Under the pieces are notes generated by a model that saw only the letters and a list, made by a program, of their open reading frames with translations, was not told where the DNA came from and searched no databases. Shown here in pieces: positions 16,528 to 25,557 of a stretch of 64,000 bases of DNA (the stretch's first letter is position 1; each line of letters begins with the position of its first letter). A program made the position numbers and the translations under genes. The stretch comes from Verrucomicrobiota bacterium (lineage in GTDB: Bacteria > Verrucomicrobiota > Verrucomicrobiia > Opitutales > Opitutaceae). The stretch lies in contig JAEZGX010000035.1 in assembly GCA_023416735.1 (NCBI GenBank), positions 1 to 64,000 on the forward strand, written 5' to 3'.

Positions 16528-18201
16528 TCACGTATCGGTTCTGATGCCCGGTTCGCGACGTCGCACGAAGTGAGCGACGATGGCGGCGAGGATCAATCCG
16601 CCCGCCGCGAGCAGGCCAACGCCTCCGGCTTTCGCATGGATCATGAACGCACTTGCCGCCCCGACCACGATGACTGTGACGCCCATTAAAATATTCCACG
16701 TCATCCGACTGCCGCCGCGGGGCATCGCGTCGCCCAGCAGCCGCTCGTGATTCATCATCAGGAAAAACGTAAAATAGGCGATTGGCAGCAGGATGAAGGC
16801 GAAGACCGACGCCGGAATCGCGAGGTAGAATGCGGCCTTGCTCCAGAAAAATGGCCCAAGCGCGCCCGCGGCTGCAGCGAGACTGCCGACACGAAACAGC
16901 CAGCCGCCCTCTTCGCGTTTGAAGACCGCGCACACGACTTGTCCGGTGATCAACATCATCAGCGTGCTCGTCGACAGCGCCATGCCGAGCACGCCCAGGC
17001 CGAAGATAATGTGAGCAAAGAAATGTCCCGTCAGCGGCTCGAGCGCGGCGGCGAGATGATGGGCGTCGCGATTGACGAGCACTGCCGCGAGGCGCTGATC
17101 GGCGGGTGAAATCGTGGCGGTTGCACCCGCGGCGGCGCGCTCGGCCTCGAGCGATCTGAGCAGGCCGTCAAATTCCCGCAGCTGCAACGGCGATGCTTTC
17201 GCGGTCAACGCGACGGCATCGGTTCCGGGCAGCCCGTCCTTCGGCACGCCGTGAAACTGGGTCGCTGCGGCCATCACCACGAAACTCGTGGCGAGCGTGA
17301 AAGGGATGAGCATGCCTGTCGCGAGATCGAACTTCTGGAGCCCGTTGAACTCACGACCCCAGCGGCGTCGCAGGATGGAATAGGGAAAAAGAAAAGTCAT
17401 GTTGATGCCCACCGCCGCGGCGGCACCGGCGACGATCACATCGCGTTGATTCTGGACGATGAGATCGGTCCAGAAGGCGTGATGCTCGGAGGCGGTCTGC
17501 GCGATCAACGGCAGGAACACATCGGCCGGTCGCGTTAGGTAGGAAAGGTCGGGAATGAAACCGCGGGCCACACCGCTCCAGTTGAGACCCGTTGGGGAGA
17601 GTGACAAAGCCACCACGACACCGGCGAAGCAGAGCACGATCAGGAAGACGATCGCCTTGAGCGTGTTTTCGTAGAGTCTCACGCCGCGCCCGCCTTTGCC
17701 GTAGTTCCACGTGACGTAGGTGGACAGCGCGAGGATGACGAGTGTTGGCACGAGCTTGCCGCCGAACGGCCCGAAAGGACCGGCATCGCCGAGAAGATCC
17801 GGCAGGAGATTTTGGCGCAGCACCGCGATCGAGAGCGAATACTGCGGCATCGCCCACACGATGCTCGCGAGGAGCGACGCAGCCGCCCACGCGTATCCAA
17901 GAACCGGATTCACGAACTCGTTGATGGCTTCCAGCGGACGCCGCCCGGTCGCCATGGTGACGTAGCCGACGGCGCAAAGCATCACGATGCCCATGATCAT
18001 CGCGAGCGGTTGCAGCCAGAGCAGACCGAAGCCGCCGATCACACCGAGATAGAGGCTGCCCGAGAGCGATGCACCGCCCAGCGTGATGGCGCTCTGCAAC
18101 CAGCCGGGCCCGGAAAGCTTGAAGTAAACCAGCAGGCGTTTGCGGAGCGGTTCGTTGGCGACGGAAAGAAGCAGGCGGCTATCTTCCGAAAGCGACGACA
18201 T
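16528..18201 (-). CDS. Nramp-like transporter with non-canonical metal-site motifs
   Basis: A 557-residue, 11-12-helix protein of the Nramp/APC fold. The first helix reads GPGWLQSAITLGGASLSGSL, in the position where true Nramp proteins have the DPGN metal-binding motif. The sixth helix reads GINMTFLFPYSIL where Nramp has MPHN. Both metal-coordinating motifs are therefore replaced, so Mn/Fe transport should not be assumed; other diverged Nramp clades move Mg or organic substrates. ATG 18201 is chosen; a TTG at 18237 would add 12 residues, and neither has a clear Shine-Dalgarno. About 100 residues between helices 9 and 10 (ERAAAGATATISPADQRLA) are an insertion. Confidence 0.78.
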   Translation of the reverse strand: MSSLSEDSRLLLSVANEPLRKRLLVYFKLSGPGWLQSAITLGGASLSGSLYLGVIGGFGLLWLQPLAMIMGIVMLCAVGYVTMATGRRPLEAINEFVNPVLGYAWAAASLLASIVWAMPQYSLSIAVLRQNLLPDLLGDAGPFGPFGGKLVPTLVILALSTYVTWNYGKGGRGVRLYENTLKAIVFLIVLCFAGVVVALSLSPTGLNWSGVARGFIPDLSYLTRPADVFLPLIAQTASEHHAFWTDLIVQNQRDVIVAGAAAAVGINMTFLFPYSILRRRWGREFNGLQKFDLATGMLIPFTLATSFVVMAAATQFHGVPKDGLPGTDAVALTAKASPLQLREFDGLLRSLEAERAAAGATATISPADQRLAAVLVNRDAHHLAAALEPLTGHFFAHIIFGLGVLGMALSTSTLMMLITGQVVCAVFKREEGGWLFRVGSLAAAAGALGPFFWSKAAFYLAIPASVFAFILLPIAYFTFFLMMNHERLLGDAMPRGGSRMTWNILMGVTVIVVGAASAFMIHAKAGGVGLLAAGGLILAAIVAHFVRRREPGIRTDT

Positions 18202-18330
18202 GCTCGTGGACCGATGGGGGGCGGACGGGGTTTCCAAGGGGGGTGGGGTGCGCGTGTTTGAAAACGCAAACCCGGGCGGGACGCAACCTGCAGCATGAGT
18301 CCGGACCGATTCCGAGCGACGTTCGCTCCA

Positions 18331-20016
18331 TCACGGCATCGGACGAGACGCGATTTGGCGGAAGGCACTCAACAATGCTTTCGCGACCAGAGGACCTTGC
18401 CGGTCGCTATGCGACCGATAATCCGCCCGCAACTGGCGCCGTTCCTCGCTGAAACGAGCAGCCGGCCAACCGGCCCACTCGACGGCGCGTGCCACGAATT
18501 CCTCGGGTGTAGCACAGATCCAGTCGGTCCGCCCCACGCGCTCGAGCTTCGCGGCAGCGCGCGCTCCACGTGGCCCCGCTCCCCGAAGCGTCAGCACCGG
18601 CACCCCCATCCAAAGTGCGTCGCCAGTGGTGGCATCTCCGCAAAATGGCCAGGCGTCGAGCATCGCGTCCATGCGATTGAAAGGCGACAGATCGCCGGCC
18701 GCGTCAGGCTCCAGCTGCACTCGGTCCGCGGCCAGCCCTACCGCGAGGCAGCGCCGCCCGAAAGCCGCCCGTATCTCCGGACAGGCGAACGCGTCGCGAA
18801 CAAATCGGAGCCGCGCGCGGGGCGCCCGCCTCAGCACCTCGGCGTAACAACGTAGCACGCCATCGTTGTATTTGGCCAAGTGATGCAACCCGCCGAATGT
18901 AACGGCCCCGTCCTTTTCGACGGGAGCGACGCTCGTCGGACCGGCCGCGTTATCCGGCGGTGTATAACTGTAATAGCCGCACTCGAGCGGAAGCAGCCGT
19001 TCCGTGCTGAACTCCGCGAGCGAGGCAGGCTCCGCCAGAGGGTCGGTGATTCTCCAGTCCATCGCCGGCACGCCGGTCGTCACCGCGTTGCTGTAGTAAT
19101 GAACCTGCACCGGCGCGCAGCGACGAGCGAACCATGTCAGCCGTCCGCCGTTGGCGTGTTCGTTCATGTCTACCAGCACATCGAACCGCTCGGCGCGCAA
19201 CCGTCGCACGGCCTCTTCGTCGGAGAGCGTGCCGATGCACAACACGCCGTCACAAATCCCGGACAACTCCCTTGCAGTCGATTCGTCCACTGCTCCGGAT
19301 CCGATCAAAATAATTTCTGCTTCCGTGCGGTCACGATGCGGCAGCCAGCCGCGGAGATGCTGCACGCAATTGTGCCGATGAAGTCGTGTCGTGACGAAAC
19401 CGATACGCAGTCTTCGCCTTGGGTCGATCGACGCGCGGGACAAGAAATCGCCACGGGCCCGTCCGCACACTTCGCCCCACTCGCGCGCCTTCTGCCAGAG
19501 ATCCCTGGGCGAGACGCTCGGATCGTAGAGCATCGCGCGGATATCCAGTGAACGTGCCGCGGGGTTGCGGGCGAGGAAATCGCACGCCGCCAAACGGCGT
19601 CGAGCGGCGTCAAACTCTCCTTGCTCCAGCTCCACCTCCGCCCGCACGAGCCACCATTCTGGCTGCTCCTTCACCGGAGCTGGCAGCGAGTCCAGCATCC
19701 GACCGGTCCGCGCAAGTTGACCCGAACGCCGCAACGTCGCGACCAGTGCGTGCAACACCGGCGCCATCGACGGGCGCAACTGCAACGCCCGCACCCAAGC
19801 TTGTAATGCGGCTTCACCTTCCCCTGCTTGCGCCAGTGCCTGACCAAGCCCCGCGAAAGCGGCCGCTTCTGTCGGGTCGGATCGGACCGCCTCGGCATAG
19901 GCGCCCGCCGCTTCGTCGAATTGCCCCGATCGCAAGCACGCGCCGCCCCGGGCCAGGAGTGCATCAATGCGGCTCATTTGTCCCAAGCGCGCGTGCGCCG
20001 AGTTGCCCGCCGCCAT
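18331..20016 (-). CDS. TPR protein with SPINDLY-type O-GlcNAc transferase domain
   Basis: A 561-residue protein. Residues about 20-190 hold TPR-like repeats (GGACLRSGQFDEAAGAYAEA, DPTEAAAFAGLGQALAQAGE). Residues about 200-555 form a GT41 (SPINDLY/OGT) catalytic region: RLRIGFVTTRLHRHNCVQHL, FDVLVDMNEHANGG, VQVHYYSNAVTTGVPAMDW, LDAWPFCGDATTGDALWMGV and PVLTLRGAGPRGARAAAKL. The family adds GlcNAc or fucose to Ser/Thr of proteins using nucleotide sugars. The His in the first block and the GDATTGDALWMG nucleotide-sugar loop are intact. ATG 19977 (MSRIDALLARGG) is an alternative start. It is a bacterial GT41 member; the targets are unknown. Confidence 0.87.
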   Translation of the reverse strand: MAAGNSAHARLGQMSRIDALLARGGACLRSGQFDEAAGAYAEAVRSDPTEAAAFAGLGQALAQAGEGEAALQAWVRALQLRPSMAPVLHALVATLRRSGQLARTGRMLDSLPAPVKEQPEWWLVRAEVELEQGEFDAARRRLAACDFLARNPAARSLDIRAMLYDPSVSPRDLWQKAREWGEVCGRARGDFLSRASIDPRRRLRIGFVTTRLHRHNCVQHLRGWLPHRDRTEAEIILIGSGAVDESTARELSGICDGVLCIGTLSDEEAVRRLRAERFDVLVDMNEHANGGRLTWFARRCAPVQVHYYSNAVTTGVPAMDWRITDPLAEPASLAEFSTERLLPLECGYYSYTPPDNAAGPTSVAPVEKDGAVTFGGLHHLAKYNDGVLRCYAEVLRRAPRARLRFVRDAFACPEIRAAFGRRCLAVGLAADRVQLEPDAAGDLSPFNRMDAMLDAWPFCGDATTGDALWMGVPVLTLRGAGPRGARAAAKLERVGRTDWICATPEEFVARAVEWAGWPAARFSEERRQLRADYRSHSDRQGPLVAKALLSAFRQIASRPMP

Positions 20017-20381
20017 GGGATCATGCTCATGCTTTCACCGGAGATCACGGAGGCTGCGAGAGCTGAGATCGCGGCGGCGGTTCCAAGGAGCGACGCCGGC
20101 ATGGTGTGGAAGCTGCTGGAATTCACCGAATTAGAAATCAGGCTCCTCTCGGGTCCGGTCAAAATGGAAGCACGTCATAACTTCCTGTGCCGCACAGGCG
20201 ATCCCGCTGGAGGCGAAGGTTGTTTCTGGGCGGTGCGCACTGGACCGCGCTGAAATCAACACCGCTGGGGAGCGATGAACCGGCGAGGCGGCACAGGTTG
20301 AGCGAGATTCGCCATGCGGATTGTCCGGATGAGAAATCTTTGAATCGCCTGAAACATCCGCCTTCCGTGCGCGCACCCCCC
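20017..20381. other. Divergent intergenic region with one doubtful short frame
   Basis: About 365 bases between the GT41 gene (minus) and the symporter (plus); it should carry both promoters. The only frame with protein-like composition is 20023-20253, listed separately. The CGCACCCCCC just before the ATG at 20382 is a pyrimidine tract rather than a Shine-Dalgarno. Confidence 0.4.
20023..20253 (+). CDS. Possible small hypothetical protein
   Basis: A 76-codon frame starting MLMLSPEITEAARAEIAAAV and containing GMVWKLLEFTELEIRLLSG. The composition (amphipathic helices, few Arg) is more protein-like than the other short frames around it. I know no matching family and see no ribosome-binding site. 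It may be spurious or a remnant. Confidence 0.25.
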   Translation: MLMLSPEITEAARAEIAAAVPRSDAGMVWKLLEFTELEIRLLSGPVKMEARHNFLCRTGDPAGGEGCFWAVRTGPR

Positions 20382-21878
20382 ATGTCCGCCACGACCCTGC
20401 TCCACGTCGGCGTTTTTCTCGGCCTCAACCTGATCGTTGCGATTCTCACGTGGTGGCATTGCCGCCGCGCCAAGCCTCGCGGCTCGGAAGCGCGCGAATA
20501 TTTTCTCGCGAGCGGTTCGCTCAACTGGGCCTTCATCGCCGGCTCGCTCACGTTGACGAATCTGAACACCGACACACTCGTCGGCTGGAACGGCAACCAG
20601 ATGCTGCTCGTCGTCTGCTGGGAGCTCGCCGGCGTGCCGGGCCTCATCCTTCTCGCGAAGGTGTTCGTGCCGCTCTACTATCGCTACAAGTGCACGACGG
20701 TGACTGAGCTTCTCGAACGTCGTTGCAACAACAAACATGTGCGCGCGACGGTCGGCTCCATCTTCCTGTTGGGCGACATCTTCATCTTTCTGCCGGTGAT
20801 GCTCTACACGAGTTCGTTGCTGCTTCGAACGATGTTCGGTATCGATCTGCCGTTGATCGCGATCGCGAGTTGCACCGCGGCGGTGGGGGCGGCCTACGCG
20901 ATCGGCGGCGGACTGCGAGCGGTCGCGGTGTCCGATACTTACAGCGGCGTGATCGTGCTGGGCATGGCGTTGCTTGTAGCCTTTTTTTCCATGCAGGCGG
21001 TGAACTGGGATCTTTCGAACGTGCCGCCCGAGCGACTCACGTTGATCGGCGGGCCGGACTCGGTGCTGCCCTGGCAAACGCTGCTGACCGGGATGATCTT
21101 CACGCAGCTTTATTATTGGAGCACGAACCAAACGATCACGCAGCGCGTGCTCGCAGCGCCATCGATTCGCGAAGCGCAAAAAGGCGCGTATGCCGCCGCC
21201 GTGGTGCGATTGCTGATCGTGCCGCCGATGGTCGTGCTGCCGGGTCTCGCAGCCTACCAGCTTTTCGGTCCGCTGGGCGACGCCACTTACGGGCGCATCG
21301 TCGCGGCGGTGCTGCCTTCGTGGCTCCTGGGCGCGTTTGCGGCGGCGATGTTTGCGGCAGTGATGACGAGCTACAACGCCACGCTGAATTCTGCGGCGTC
21401 GCTTTATGTCTGCGACCTGCATCAAAAATACATCAACCCGACCGGCAGCATTCGCCGGTTGAGCGTGTGGCTGCAGGTGGGATTTGCCTTGTTGTCGATT
21501 GCAATGGTCCCGCTCTACATGCGCGCGGAAAGCATCATTCAACTCATTCAACAACTGCTCGGACTTTTCAGCATGCCGATCCTGGCGGCTTTCATCACCG
21601 GGCTGCTGTTCCGCAACGTCGACGCGCGAGCGGTGATCGCGACGATTCTCTTCGGATCGGCTTTCTACGCGGCGTTATCGTTCGGCTGGCCGGAACTCTA
21701 TGCGCGCGATCCTTCGCTGCCGAAACCATGGCATTTCCTTCACTCGATGGCGCTCACCGTCTGGGCGTGCGTCGGTTTCGCGCTGGCGCTGAATCGCTTC
21801 GGATTTGGCCGAAGGGCGCAGTTCGAACTCGGCACGCGCGAAGCCTGGCGCAACGTGCTCTCGGTTCTGCGCGCTTGA
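20382..21878 (+). CDS. Sodium:solute symporter family (SSS) transporter
   Basis: A 498-residue protein with about 13 membrane segments. The first ends LTWWHCRRAK, followed by the family block AREYFLASGSLNWAFIAGSL and LTLTNLNTDTLVGWNGNQM. TTVTELLERRCNNKHVRATV and TNQTITQRVLAAPSIREAQK are further SSS hallmarks. Relatives in this phylum usually take up sugars or amino acid derivatives with sodium. The upstream open frame (from 20187) is soluble and Arg-rich and is rejected in favour of ATG 20382. It is convergent with the DUF1080 gene. Confidence 0.88.
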   Translation: MSATTLLHVGVFLGLNLIVAILTWWHCRRAKPRGSEAREYFLASGSLNWAFIAGSLTLTNLNTDTLVGWNGNQMLLVVCWELAGVPGLILLAKVFVPLYYRYKCTTVTELLERRCNNKHVRATVGSIFLLGDIFIFLPVMLYTSSLLLRTMFGIDLPLIAIASCTAAVGAAYAIGGGLRAVAVSDTYSGVIVLGMALLVAFFSMQAVNWDLSNVPPERLTLIGGPDSVLPWQTLLTGMIFTQLYYWSTNQTITQRVLAAPSIREAQKGAYAAAVVRLLIVPPMVVLPGLAAYQLFGPLGDATYGRIVAAVLPSWLLGAFAAAMFAAVMTSYNATLNSAASLYVCDLHQKYINPTGSIRRLSVWLQVGFALLSIAMVPLYMRAESIIQLIQQLLGLFSMPILAAFITGLLFRNVDARAVIATILFGSAFYAALSFGWPELYARDPSLPKPWHFLHSMALTVWACVGFALALNRFGFGRRAQFELGTREAWRNVLSVLRA

Positions 21879-21911
21879 AACTCTTCCATGCGTCGGACGC
21901 GGCGCGGGCGT

Positions 21912-22553
21912 TTATAGCTCGGCGATCCTGATATTCCGATACTCGCATTCCATCGGCACGTTGGGATGGATTTGGAAGCGCAGCGGTGCGGCGCCGGCGA
22001 ATTTGGCATCGGTGTATTCCGACGCTTTCACGCCGTTGATCCAGCAGGTGAAGGTGTTGCCGCGGGCCTCGACGCGAAACGTGTTCCACTCGCCTTCGGG
22101 TTTCATAAGATTCCGCGCATTCCTGGCCTGACCCTCGTCCGGATAAGCGGGTTTTCCTCCCGTGTAAAAAGAGCCGGACATATCGACGCGCAAACTACCG
22201 GAAACGCCGAGCTGCAGTTGAATCGGCGGGTTTCGCATCTCGACGCCGGTGTCGACCCCGCGAGGCGTCGTGGATTTCCAGCGGACGTCGAATTCGAGAA
22301 TGAAGTCGCGATAGGCTTTCCTCGTGGCGAGATAGTTGCCCGTGAGAGCGGCGTCGTTCGTGCCGATCAGCACTCCGTCCTCTATCCGCCAAAAACCGCG
22401 TGAGGCCTCGGCGTTGAAGTGGGACAGATCCTGGCCGGTGAACAGCGGCACGAAATTCGGTTCGTCAGCCGCAGCGTGGATCGATGACGAAAGTGCTAGG
22501 CCGAACACGAAGACGGAGCATTTCAGCGAGGAAATCGTAAACGAACGTTTCAT
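21912..22553 (-). CDS. Secreted DUF1080 (3-keto-disaccharide hydrolase domain) protein
   Basis: A 213-residue exported protein: signal peptide ISSLKCSVFVFGLALSSSIHA, then one concanavalin-like DUF1080 domain. The marks are FVPLFTGQDLSHFNAEASRG and FWRIEDGVLIGTND at the N-terminal edge, FILEFDVRWKSTTPRGVDTG in the middle and EYRNIRIAEL at the end. The family includes 3-keto-glucoside hydrolases and is strongly expanded in Planctomycetota and Verrucomicrobiota. The SSS transporter next door is convergent, so a shared pathway for a sugar is only a suggestion. Confidence 0.9.
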   Translation of the reverse strand: MKRSFTISSLKCSVFVFGLALSSSIHAAADEPNFVPLFTGQDLSHFNAEASRGFWRIEDGVLIGTNDAALTGNYLATRKAYRDFILEFDVRWKSTTPRGVDTGVEMRNPPIQLQLGVSGSLRVDMSGSFYTGGKPAYPDEGQARNARNLMKPEGEWNTFRVEARGNTFTCWINGVKASEYTDAKFAGAAPLRFQIHPNVPMECEYRNIRIAEL

Positions 22554-22670
22554 GGGGATGGGGCGTGGGCGAAGTTACGATTGTTCCGCGAGGCGGATTC
22601 GGCAACATAGCTCGCAACATCGGTCAGGATCGCCGGATCCATGTTCGATCCACCCCACACCTCCCGTGTT

Positions 22671-23027
22671 ATGAACAAGAAACATCGCATTTACGCCGTG
22701 CCTGTCGCGGACGTTTATCCGCACTACATCACGAAAGCGGAGCGCAAAGGACGGACGAAAGCGGAAGTCGATGAAATCATCCGCTGGCTGACTGGCTACA
22801 CTCAGAAGCAGTTGGAGGCGCGGCTCGTGAAGCGGACGGATTTCGAGACGTTTTTCACGACGGCTCCGCGAATGAATCCTTTGCGCACCTCGATCAAAGG
22901 AGTGATTTGCGGGATTCGTATCGAAGAGATCGAGGACCCTTTGATGCGGGAGATTCGATATTTGGATAAGCTGATCGACGAACTCGCGAAGGGGAAGGCG
23001 ATGGAGAAGATCCTGCGGGCGCAATAA
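22671..23027 (+). CDS. DUF2200 domain protein
   Basis: A 118-residue protein that is one DUF2200 unit: HRIYAVPVADVYPHYITKAE, RTKAEVDEIIRWLTGYTQKQ, then IKGVICGIRIEEIEDPLM and a C-terminal helix LIDELAKGKAMEKIL. The family is widespread and functionally uncharacterised; the fold is small and soluble. Start 22671 matches the family N-terminus (M-x-KHRIY). The earlier ATG at 22641 would add ten atypical residues. Confidence 0.9.
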   Translation: MNKKHRIYAVPVADVYPHYITKAERKGRTKAEVDEIIRWLTGYTQKQLEARLVKRTDFETFFTTAPRMNPLRTSIKGVICGIRIEEIEDPLMREIRYLDKLIDELAKGKAMEKILRAQ

Positions 23028-23157
23028 ACCGAACGTCTCGCGGATGGGCGCGAGGGCGTAGCGGCGGTCGGGAAAAATTCCTGCGAAAACGTCGATCGTT
23101 TGTCGAACGGTCGAGGCTCGTCTTGCACGGCACGGGCGAGGGCCAGACAGTGAAAAC

Positions 23158-23718
23158 GTGGAATCAGGCGAACAACTCTGCCTTGCGTGTGGGCTGTGCT
23201 GCGACGGCACGCTCTTCGATCTCGTGAAACTCGAGGCGAGCGACGATGCCGCGAAGGTGAAAGCGCTCGGACTACCCGTGAAGATTTCGCGGGGGAAAGT
23301 GCCGGTGGCGCGGTTTCCCCAGCCCTGCGCGGCCTTGTGCGCGGATCGCACGTGCCGACTTTACGCGGATCGTCCCTGGCAATGTCGGGTTTTCGAATGC
23401 CGTATTTTCAAGGATGCGAAGGCGGGTCGTGTCACGTTCGCATCTGCTCTGCGGATCGTGAAAAAAGCGCGGCGGCGAGCGGACGGCATTCGGCAATTGC
23501 TGCGCGAATTGGGTGACACGGACGAGCATCGCGCGCTGGGCGAGCGGTTTCATCGCACGTCGGAGCGCATGGAATCCGCGAGCGCCAATGCGGCGGCAAA
23601 GACGAAGTATGCGGACTTGAGTCTGGCCGTGCACCATCTGAAGCGGGAGGCGTTCGATCGTTTTTATACTCAGACTGAGACGCCGGGCGCGAACGAATCG
23701 CTTACACCGGTAAGCTGA
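23158..23718 (+). CDS. YkgJ-type CxxCxxxxCC zinc/iron cluster protein
   Basis: A 186-residue protein beginning at a GTG. It has the family's cysteine set: CLACGLCCDG at residues 8-17, then CAALCADRTCRLYADRPWQC and RVFECRIF. These eight or nine cysteines make a predicted Fe-S or zinc cluster. C-terminal helices (ALRIVKKARRRADGIRQLL) follow. Members are often called YkgJ or putative Fe-S oxidoreductases; no reaction is established. It shares its strand with the phosphatase at 23785, 66 bases downstream. Confidence 0.85.
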   Translation: MESGEQLCLACGLCCDGTLFDLVKLEASDDAAKVKALGLPVKISRGKVPVARFPQPCAALCADRTCRLYADRPWQCRVFECRIFKDAKAGRVTFASALRIVKKARRRADGIRQLLRELGDTDEHRALGERFHRTSERMESASANAAAKTKYADLSLAVHHLKREAFDRFYTQTETPGANESLTPVS

Positions 23719-23784
23719 CGCTGCGACGGATTGCGGCGTGCCGCGCGGGCGGGCTAGAACGAGCGCTCGTCCTTTCTGTTCCCC

Positions 23785-25422
23785 ATGCGAATTCGTCATT
23801 GGTTTCCCCGGAGCGGAGGCGTGCGCCTCTTGCTGCTCGCCACGTGTGTGTTCGTTTCGCCCTCGTGGCTGGCGGCCTTTTCGCCGCAGCACGTCGTGTT
23901 TACGTGGCAGGGCGACACGGGCACCACGCTGACGGTCAACTATCAGACGCTCGGGAACCGCAAGGTGACGCCGCAGGTGTTTTACGACTCGCATCCCCGC
24001 GGCGGTCGATTGGACGAGTATCGTCATCGCGTCGAAGGCAGATCGTTCCAGATTCCCGGGATCGAGGATCGTTGGGTTCATCGCGTCGAACTCACCGGCC
24101 TCACGCCGGGCAGCACGATTTATCTGACCGCGGGCGATCCGGCGCTCGGAACCTCGCGGGAGATCAAAGTTCGCACGATTCCGCACGATGACCGTCCGCT
24201 GCGTTTCATCGCGGGCGGAGACTTGGATGCGAAACATGACACGCGTGAACTGTTGCGTCTGGCTGCGACCTTTTCGCCGGATTTCGTGCTGATCGGCGGG
24301 GACATCGCGTATGATGACGGCAAGCTCAGCAATCTCGGGATGTGGGATTCGTTGCTGAGTTACTGGGCCGACGAAATGATCACGCCCGACGGTTATGCGA
24401 TCCCGTTCGTCGCCGCGATCGGCAATCACGAAGTGCGCGGCGGCTATGCGGGGGCGATCGAGGATGCGCCGTTTTATTTCCCGTTTCTCGGGCAAGATCC
24501 GGAATCGCGCAGCTATTTCGCGCATCGCTTCGGCGCCAACCTGATTGTGCTCACGCTCGATACGGGGCACGTGGCTGCGCACGAAGGACCGCAAACCGAA
24601 TGGCTCGAGCAAACGTTGGAGCGGTTCAAAGACGTTCCCTTTCGGGCGGCGCAGTATCACGTGCCGCTTTATCCCTCGACGCGGAGTTTCGACGATCGGT
24701 GGGCTACGCTCGGACGAAAACACTGGCTGCCGTTGTTCGATCGTTACGGATTGACGGTGGCGTTCGAAAACCACGAACACACCTTCAAGCGAAGTCACCT
24801 GCTGCGAAACAACGAAGTCGTGACGGAAGGCGGCACCCTTTACCTCGGAGATGGGGCGTGGGGACGCGAGCAGCGACCGGTGACCAAAGGCGGACGTTGG
24901 TATCTCAACAAAGCCGCGCAAATGCTTCATTTCTGGGTGGTCGACGTCGATCGCGACGGCCTCGTTTATCGTGCGATCGATCGGCACGGGCGGACGTTCG
25001 ATGTTTATCCTGACGACGCGCCGGGCGCCGCGGAGGCCGCGGCGCTCTACAGCACCATCCGTTCGCGCTACATTTTGCCCGCGGGCGTGGCGTCGGGCCG
25101 CATGGTGAACGAAACCGACGAGACGTCGGACTACGCGACGATCATTCAACTTCACAACACGTTCGAGGCCCCGATGGTCGTCTCGATGGCGTATCACAGC
25201 GGCCCGCTCGATGCGCGAGCGGAAGGTTTGCCGGTCAAGATTCGAGTCGAGCCGGGAGAACGGAAAGAGCATCCCTTCACGCTGCATCTGCCGGGGCCGC
25301 AGCATCCGGATGAGACGCGTTACTGGGTAAGCACGATCGTCGAAGTCGAACAAGCCGGCGAACTGCCGGATACTTACCAAACAACGCTCACGGTCCAGTC
25401 CGCGGCTCGCGCGCGTCGGTGA
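23785..25422 (+). CDS. Secreted purple-acid-phosphatase-like metallophosphoesterase
   Basis: A 545-residue exported protein. A signal peptide (LLLLATCVFVSPSWLAAF) is followed by a fibronectin-like domain (TTLTVNYQTL, VHRVELTGLTPGSTIYL). The calcineurin-like metal sites come next in order: FIAGGDLDA, LIGGDIAYDDG, AAIGNHEVRGG, AQYHVPLYPS and FENHEHTFKRS. All metal-binding Asp/Asn/His positions of the family are present. A C-terminal beta domain of about 130 residues follows (YILPAGVASGRMVNETDE) and is probably Ig-like. Substrate unknown; purple acid phosphatases hydrolyse phosphate esters. The start is preceded by a TTTCTGTTCCCC pyrimidine tract. Confidence 0.88.
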   Translation: MRIRHWFPRSGGVRLLLLATCVFVSPSWLAAFSPQHVVFTWQGDTGTTLTVNYQTLGNRKVTPQVFYDSHPRGGRLDEYRHRVEGRSFQIPGIEDRWVHRVELTGLTPGSTIYLTAGDPALGTSREIKVRTIPHDDRPLRFIAGGDLDAKHDTRELLRLAATFSPDFVLIGGDIAYDDGKLSNLGMWDSLLSYWADEMITPDGYAIPFVAAIGNHEVRGGYAGAIEDAPFYFPFLGQDPESRSYFAHRFGANLIVLTLDTGHVAAHEGPQTEWLEQTLERFKDVPFRAAQYHVPLYPSTRSFDDRWATLGRKHWLPLFDRYGLTVAFENHEHTFKRSHLLRNNEVVTEGGTLYLGDGAWGREQRPVTKGGRWYLNKAAQMLHFWVVDVDRDGLVYRAIDRHGRTFDVYPDDAPGAAEAAALYSTIRSRYILPAGVASGRMVNETDETSDYATIIQLHNTFEAPMVVSMAYHSGPLDARAEGLPVKIRVEPGERKEHPFTLHLPGPQHPDETRYWVSTIVEVEQAGELPDTYQTTLTVQSAARARR

Positions 25423-25557
25423 TCTTTCGCGTTTTGCGTAGGGTTAACGTAACCGGCGGAATGATACGCAACGATCGCGACGGGTAGCGGTCTATCGGTT
25501 CAGGCCGGACTGAGGGGGCACCTCGGACGGCGCGAAGGTTTTCGACCGGAGGTTATC

